Assembly: GCA_019916065.1 (NCBI GenBank)
Contig: CM034233.1
Location: forward strand, 2,108,001 to 2,172,000
From: Vitellaria paradoxa
Taxonomy: Eukaryota; Streptophyta; Magnoliopsida; Ericales; Sapotaceae
Reading direction: 5' to 3'
Length of the DNA stretch: 64,000 bases
The position numbers were made by a program, and so were the translations under genes. Positions 57,677-64,000 of the stretch are shown here, one piece after another (within the stretch, counting starts at the first letter, position 1; the number at the start of each line of letters is the position of its first letter). The notes below the pieces were generated by a model. That model was not told where the DNA came from. It saw only the letters and a program-made list of their open reading frames with translations, and ran no database searches.

Positions 57677-59175
57677 TAAATATCCCAAAGTTTCCGCTTG
57701 CAGATTGTGTAAGGCCAATCATTGCTAACTTTTTATTTGTTATGGTCGCGATCGAGATGCTTTTTTTTGCCATTTTTTAAGATTTTAACAGGCAATGATT
57801 TTGCTCTTTGAACAACCTTATTAAAATTTGTTGAGCTTCAAGCTAGCCACTGGTCTTTGTTAATAATACTATATACATACAAACATACAGATATTTTTTA
57901 CCATTTTTTAAGATTTTAACTGGCAATGATTTTGTTCCTTGAACAACCTAATTAAAATTTGTTTAGCTTCAACCTGCCCACTCGTTTTTGTTAATGATAC
58001 TATACACATATAAACATACAGGCATATCTATATATATGTATATAGAAATGGACCTACACTATGACAATAAGGGGCACGACTCCACCAGGTTTTGAAAAAC
58101 AAAAAAATTGTGTATATAATATAGAATATTTATAAATATATATATATATATATTTCAAACATGACCACCTCAACTTTTCTGCTTTGGACTATAATAACAC
58201 ATGAAACTTAATTTTTGAGTCAGCAGTTGGCCAATTAATAAAATATAGATTTAATTTTTGAGTTGCGTTATTAATAGTCGAATCTTGTCAACTGAATAAT
58301 TTTTTAAGTGAGTCTGTGAATGAATTCTATATATTTGTTTTTTTTTTTTAGCACATGATAATTAATTTACATTGTTTGTTGAAAACACTCAAATAAACTC
58401 TTTGATTTTAAGGTTGTATTTTTAAAGTTGGGGTGAAATATTAAAATTTATAAAAACCAATTAACTCCAATATTAAATTTCTAATTTCATTCCTGTATAT
58501 AAATATATATATATTGCCACTTGCGGCTTGGTTGTCTATACATTAATTTCAACTTGCAAATTATGTAGAAATCTTGCAGATCTTTTTTGAGCGACCTACC
58601 TCATTACTTATTGTTTACGAGATTAATGTCACACCTGATGACTTGTTCCAAGCAAGAATCTAATAAAAGTGGTTTCCCATTGGCAACTAAACCGAGACGT
58701 ACACCAGCTATAGATATGTCCTAAATTTGTATTTACATTATCAATTTCTGGATTGGAAAGACACTTCTAAGATTCTCTTTCCAAATGTAGGATTGTCATC
58801 AGCCTGAAGTCGATCAACAGAACCAAAAGACCGATTTTTTTTTTTTTTTTTGGAAAAGAAAATTAAATTTAGATTTTTGAAAGATCTAATTTTTAAAAAT
58901 AATTGACTAAAATTTGGGTTTCAAATCAATGAAAAAAAAATTTAGGCTTAAAGTTTCTACCTTAGTTTTAGCATGTAGTTTTTATTTCTCAATGCTATTA
59001 TGAAATCGAATAATTACAAATATTGAAAGTTTAACGGTAAGATGTCAATAAAACAAAACTCCACGTTTTCAAACTAAAGAAAATAAATTCAAATGTTTAA
59101 TAACATAGAAAATTTAAGCGTTTATTATACTAAAATATGATTCTCTATTCACAATGAATCAAAAGAAAAATCTAA
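57677..59175. repeat. Duplicated intergenic block
   Basis: 57700-57860 matches 10690-10830, with an internal direct repeat (57765-57890 and 57893-58020: GGCAATGATTTTGYTC). 58750 on matches 12960 on. No gene. Confidence 0.6.
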
Positions 59176-59670
59176 ATGATCGTTTGGTAATACTATCTTT
59201 TTTTTTTTTTTTTAACTTATATTTATATGTGTATCTTTTTTGCTTTTTGCTTCCTGCTATTATTTTTTTTAAATAAAAACTGAAATTATATTTAAAAATA
59301 TAATTTTATTATTCATTAAAATCAATCAAATAAAATATAATAATTGAATAAAATATATTTCATAGTAATTTAAATAATTTATGATATTTACTAAAAATAA
59401 TTTAATAAAGTGTAATTCATATTAAATAAATTAAATTAAATTAGTTATTAAATTAAATTAATTTAATTATGATATTTATTAAAATAATTTTATATTATTT
59501 ATTTAAATTAATTTAAATTATTAAATTAAATTTGTTTACGTTTTTCTGTTTAAATTTTTATTTTTTTGAAAACAAAAAAATGTAAACAAATTTAACAAAC
59601 ATGTTTCTCTTGCTAGTTTATAAAATTCTGAAAATATAAACAGAAAATAAAAATGTTATCAAACGGGGCT
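59176..59670. mobile_element. Tourist-like AT-rich element, 495 bp
   Basis: Left end ATGATCGTTTGGTAAT, right end GTTATCAAACGGGGCT, TAA on both sides (59173-59175, 59671-59673). The paralogue near 14098 (CTTATAAGCATTCATTG) is empty. Confidence 0.65.
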
Positions 59671-60958
59671 TAAGTATTCATTGTACAAAATATGACTAAT
59701 AAAAAATTATACAAAAAATAAATTTTGCTAAAGTTATTTAAAATTATAATTCATGAAATTAAGAGAACATAGAAGTAAAGTATAAAAACCTGAATTGAGA
59801 TAATAAAAACTTAGGTAACGTACCAAAACTTTTATCCTAGCCTAAACTAGAATTTTTAACTATTAGTCCATTTGGTTTATTAAAAAATGTTAAAAAATTT
59901 TAAAAATTTCTGAAAACTTCTAAAAGTTATTTATTTTTTATCTCACTGCATGAATTATGAATTCACAAATTATCTCATTTTATCTCAATTTATCTCATTT
60001 TTTATTACTCCAAAAGCACCCTATAAATTACAAGCAAAAACTCTAAGAGAAAGAACATAATAAATTAGGTTTAGAATCCCTTAAAGGGATTTAAAATTTT
60101 CTTATTTGTATTAATTTTACGCAAAATCTAACTAAAATAGAAAATAAATTGTTTGGAAAGGAATTTTAGGACTCTTTTAAACTTAAAAGAATAGCTTCAA
60201 TCATTACCTTGTAACGTGATCACAACTTCTGCTTAGTTATTTTCTTCATTGTTAATTTGATCTATTTTTTCTGAAATTTATAAAAAAATAAAAATAAATC
60301 AAATACAAAATATCTATTCAAAATAGATAATTAACTCTGACCCTGTAGTGCAAGTAATATTATCTATTTAGTGTGATATAAAATGCTAAAAATTTTTAAA
60401 ATTTTATAAAAAATTTTAAAAATTATTCACTTTTTATTTCACTATATAAATTACAAATTTATAAATTATCTTAAATTATTCTATTTTATCTCACTTTTTA
60501 TTAACACAAATCCCATTTAATACAAATAGTTGGGTCGCACTCAAAAGGACAATAATGTAATACGACATCACCCAAGAACCGCGATGCACGGTACCTACCC
60601 ACAATTTGCAACCATTTGATTAATACAGTGAACTTTATGGGGTCGTCCTTTTGCGGATAAGGACGCAATCAAGCTTGGAGGAGACTTGATGAAGTCTTCG
60701 TCCTTTTTGCAACGTGTTTGAGATTATGAAATTTTATAGTTGTTTATTGGTTTTTGCCAAGTAGTTGCATTTCTTATCATTATAGTGGTTGATGACTTGC
60801 CTATAGTCTTACTTTACCTTAAAAAAAAAAAAAAAGAAAAAAAAGGACTTGCCTATAGTCTTACTTTACCTTTCAACAAAAAAGGAAAAAATGACTTGCA
60901 TATAGTCTTGCTAATGTGGGTGCAAATCGAGCATCATTATTTGTTATCTTGGTTTCTT
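59671..60958. repeat. Duplicated intergenic block with a MITE-like insert
   Basis: 59671 on continues the match to 14100 on. 59870-60030 resembles the 129-275 MITE (CCATTTGGTTTATT; CCAAAAGCACCC) and 60380-60520 is similar. From 60535 it matches 27260 and 34150. A 39-bp word with ACTTGCCTATAGTCTTACTT is repeated at 60795-60900. No gene. Confidence 0.55.
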
Positions 60959-61188
60959 TTGGGATCAGGGAGAAATCCGTAATCATTATTCATGGGTATA
61001 TTTTAGGTGAAATTCGTTCTATGGTCCTAACTGGTTAAGAACTACGAGGAGATAAACTAGTCTAAGTAAATCATGACTGACCGATACAACTAAGAAGACC
61101 AATAGGCAGACTCCGGAGAAAAGACTCAAACGCAGGACCTTATAGTCACTGCGCCAACAATCCGACCAACTCGGCTATCCCGAAGGGG
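60959..61188 (-). mobile_element. tRNA-derived SINE, second copy, minus strand
   Basis: The complement has box A (TAGCCGAGTTGG), box B-like (GCGTTTGAGTC), CCTCGTAGTTCTT and the tail GATTTCTCCCTGATCCCAAAAG, the same family as 8244-8508. Target duplication TTTGTTATCTTGGTTTCTT (60940-60958) versus TTTGTTATCGTCATTTCTT (61189-61207). Paralogous blocks at 11420 and 27565 lack it. Confidence 0.8.
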
Positions 61189-62066
61189 TTTGTTATCGTC
61201 ATTTCTTACTAATTTCGGGGTAGACTTGCAAAGTCTTGCCAATTTAACTCTAGCTGCACGCAATTTTCCATAGGTTGCTGTGTCTACTCAACAAAACGAG
61301 CTCCAAGGTCTGATCATAAAGTTACGAGCTCCAAGGTCTGATCATAAAGTTTCTGGGATTGGAAAGGTGATCCAAAAATCACAAAATGTATATGATTTTG
61401 TCCTGCAAACATAGAAAAATCTTAATTACGCATGCCTGCTCACTAGCTAGAAAGAATGATTGTGCGGAATAAAGATCGTCTGGTAAATTGAATGACTAAA
61501 TTAAGGAAAATAATTCAAGAAAATTAAATAAATATATGCGCTCAAGTTGCATATTTCTGACAGATATAGTGATGCTCTTCATCCAGAGATATCAAAACGG
61601 AAATATGGTAGGTAGTACGTAGAATAAGAATAAGCTGCAACACGATAAAATGTCATTAATTAAGAATCCTTAATCTTTGGCATTCTAGGTTCATTTTTTC
61701 TCTAGCAAAACATCAATCTATTCATCACAAAATAGCACAACTCAAATTATCATCCATCGATCAAGCATGGGCAGAACCAACGGACATTAATTTCGAGCCG
61801 GAGATAAGTACACACTTGATATAACTTAGCAAGTTTATGATAGGACATGCTTTAATTGCATAGCAAAATCAAACACAAAACATGTTTTCATGCAATTTTG
61901 GTTTCACACAACTTGTGGGATTCATTGTTTGGCAATTGGAAAAAGATCGATCTCAAGATTTTGTGCAAGGACGTCACCACAAAATTCACGTACCCAAGAA
62001 ATATTTACACAAGATTCTTAATAGCAAATCATGATCAGGGAGGAATAGTCGATTAATTGATATATA
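61189..62066. repeat. Duplicated downstream flank of beta gene 2
   Basis: Matches 34430-35180 and 11445-12600, with a small local repeat of ACGAGCTCCAAGGTCTGATC (61298 and 61325). No gene. Confidence 0.65.
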
Positions 62067-62534
62067 TCAATCAACATATCGACTCCAGACACCCTCAGCC
62101 AAGAGGAGTTTTTCAACATTCACAGTCTCACCGAACCTGTAAGATAACTTGAGCACCCCTTGAGAATTCGCCGAACCTCTTTTCACCGGATAGTTCACCA
62201 GAGCGCTGCCTCCGTAAGGACACGCGTGATCGAAAAGATCTTTGATCGACGTGTGCACCTCCCCGACATATCTGTCGCCGAGCTTTCGCTTGCAGTAGAG
62301 CTTGATGACGAGCATCGCGCCGTGATGTTGCAGTGCAGACTCTCCGATGGTATACTTGACTGTGAAGTTCCAAGCAGGATAGGTCTCGCCGTGCTTATCC
62401 ACCGGCGTTCTCTTCTCCGTTTCCGGGTCGCCTCCGATCGAGACTCGGGCGTAGACTTTCATCTTGAATAGCTTCCGAACATCCTCGAGATCACTAGCAG
62501 AGATTAGGGTTATCTCAAGCTTCCTGCACTCCAT
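62067..62534 (-). CDS. Small C2-domain protein (SRC2-like), beta copy 2
   Basis: Single exon, 155 aa, MECRKLEITLISASDLEDV. The C2 domain has the same landmarks as beta copy 1 (MKVYARVSIGGDPETEKRT, LVIKLYCKRKLGDRYVGEV, VKRGSANSQGVLKLSYRFG) and a C-terminus EGVWSRYVD, two residues shorter than copy 1. It is intact and without introns. The element corresponding to the TATA box reads CATAAAA (62604-62610) instead of TATAAAA. Membrane-associated calcium or lipid binding is expected from the family; specific function unknown. Confidence 0.88.
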   Translation of the reverse strand: MECRKLEITLISASDLEDVRKLFKMKVYARVSIGGDPETEKRTPVDKHGETYPAWNFTVKYTIGESALQHHGAMLVIKLYCKRKLGDRYVGEVHTSIKDLFDHACPYGGSALVNYPVKRGSANSQGVLKLSYRFGETVNVEKLLLAEGVWSRYVD

Positions 62535-63430
62535 GGTTGTTCCCCGTGTGCAGATCGATAATTTTTGCTAAAAGTACACTGCAATTGTAATATTAGTAGA
62601 CAGTTTTATGGAAGATCATAGATGCAAGCTAAAATGGACAAGAATGTGACGCACGCCATCTACAACTAGTTGGGATGACCATAACCATAGAATATCAGGT
62701 CATCTCTTCTAGTTGGCTCATTAATTACTTGGGACTAACCTTGCCTTGGTTTTGTTAGGTCGTGGGAATCTCAATCCCACCAATTTGTTGGCAATAACTA
62801 GGCGTAGAAAATACAGAGCGACCTGTCCTATCTCCAAGTTATGACGCAAGCAATATTTTTAATTCATATTAATCTATATATAATATATATGACCACAAGA
62901 CTTCTGGAAATTGTTTGGTACGCACTTCCCAAGTTTTGGTTTATTCTGACCCTCAAACGATATTTTTGGGGGGCTTAAGTTAGTTTGGGAAAAAGAACCA
63001 CATAAACTAGGTTTTTTGGATGGTTTTTTTTTTTTTTTTTTTTGGTGGTCTTATGTGGATTTTTGATTAAAAATTATTTTTGGTTTTTGTTAGATTTTAG
63101 GCAGATATGTTACTCACGTATTATTTCAAAGAATGCCTAAATTAAGAAAAGGTATAAACGAGTTAAAAATATAATTTTTCCGGTTGTTTATAACATTTCA
63201 TATTTGTAAGCAGTTTTTCTTTAATTCTTTTTAAAATATATGAATATGCCTAAAAGGTACCAAAACTAAAAGGAAAATCAATTTTTAGTTAAAAAAAATA
63301 GAAGACAAATATATATATATAGAGGGAGAGAGAGAGAGAGAGGTTAACTTTTTATTTTTATTTCTTTTTCTAAACAATTATTTCTCTACTTCTTGTCATA
63401 TATATATATATATATATATCTAGTAGTACG
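62513..63430. repeat. Unit 1 of a 918-bp tandem duplication
   Basis: Begins within codon 8 of beta gene 2 (TTATCTCAAGCTTCCTGCAC) and ends at TCTAGTAGTACG, where the same sequence starts again. Includes the beta promoter region. Confidence 0.85.
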
Positions 63431-63455
63431 TTATCTCAAGCTTCCTGCACTCCGT
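63431..63455 (-). pseudogene. Start-only remnant of a beta C2 gene
   Basis: Holds only the first eight codons of the beta gene, and the initiator CAT (complement of ATG) reads CGT, i.e. ACG. The promoter-proximal sequence and a TATAAAA (63521-63527) are kept. Confidence 0.75.
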
Positions 63456-64000
63456 GGTTTTTTACCGTGTGCAGATCGATAAGTTTTGCTAAGTACTGCA
63501 ATTGTAATACTAGTGGACAGTTTTATAGTAGATCATAGGAACAAGCTAAAATGGACAAAAATGTGACCGCCATCTATGGCAAGTTGGGATGACCATGACC
63601 AGTTGGGATGACCATGACCATGGAATATCAGTTCATCTCTTATTGTTGACTCATGAATTACTAGGAACCAACCTTGTACTTTCTTTGTGGATTGCAAAGT
63701 TAAATTACTAATCAAATATTTTACAAGCAAATTAAAACTCAACTAGTAGACTTGGTTTTTTTTTTTTTTTTTGGTCTTATGTGGATTTTTAATTAAAAAT
63801 TATTTTTGGTTTTGTTAGATTTTAAGCAGATATGTTACTCATGTATTATTTCAAAGAATGCCAAAATTAAGAAAAGGTATAAATGAGTTAAAACTATGAT
63901 TTTTCCGGCCGTTTATAACATTTCATATTTGCAAGTAGTAGTTTTTTTTTAATTCTTTTTAAAATATATGAATATGCCCAAAAGAAACCAAAACTAAAAG
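63431..64000. repeat. Unit 2 of the 918-bp tandem duplication (cut by the window end)
   Basis: TTATCTCAAGCTTCCTGCAC followed by GTGTGCAGATCGATAA, TTTTATAGTAGATCATAG and the later poly-T and TTTATAACATTTCATATTTG landmarks of unit 1, with an internal 22-bp repeat of AGTTGGGATGACCATGACC (about 63576-63615). Confidence 0.85.

Overview
Plant nuclear DNA, almost certainly from a eudicot: very AT-rich intergenic sequence, plant-type introns, Ty1/copia retrotransposons, a Cassandra-type TRIM with 5S rRNA sequence in its LTRs, a CACTA (En/Spm) DNA transposon, tRNA-derived SINEs, LINE fragments and many small MITEs. The species cannot be named from the sequence alone.

The host genes are a tandem cluster of small, single-exon C2-domain proteins (SRC2-like), all on the minus strand, in two subfamilies. 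Alpha copies: 9327-9620 (3' half deleted), 31379-31640 (5' half lost, premature stop) and 55539-56069 (intact, 176 aa). Beta copies: 37958-38431 (157 aa) and 62067-62534 (155 aa), both intact, and a start-only remnant at 63431-63455. A more diverged, frameshifted relative lies at 53143-53635. Flanking DNA is duplicated with the genes, so the window is about three rounds of one segment (anchors near 7.0-15.2 kb, 27.2-38.6 kb and 55.2-63 kb) pushed apart by transposons. These paralogous blocks act as internal empty-site controls and let several insertions be defined to the base.

Layout. 1-7 kb: repeat-only DNA with a fold-back repeat cluster (1.0-2.8 kb), a 225-bp tandem array (3.57-4.7 kb) and MITEs. 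7-15 kb: first duplicated block, with a SINE, truncated alpha gene and MITEs. 15171-26864: an 11.7-kb CACTA element flanked by GAA, with a 7-exon tnpA-like gene and a 3-exon tnp2-like transposase, both open, a 202-bp tandem array upstream of tnp2, and GCGACCG-rich ends. 27-38 kb: second block, with a deleted LINE, the broken alpha gene, an unidentified 2-kb insert and beta gene 1. 38711-45351: copia element 1 (TSD GGGGA) carrying a Cassandra TRIM in its primer-binding site and a 1.35-kb CACTA-like non-autonomous element near its 3' end. 45.87-51.03 kb: copia element 2, one uninterrupted reading frame apart from four stop codons, with most of its 5' LTR lost. 53-64 kb: pseudogene, third block with the intact alpha gene, more MITEs, a second SINE, beta gene 2 and the start of a 918-bp tandem duplication running off the window.

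Function. The three intact C2 genes are the only plausible host genes. The tnpA-like and tnp2-like genes form a complete CACTA gene set. The other coding sequence is decayed retrotransposon.
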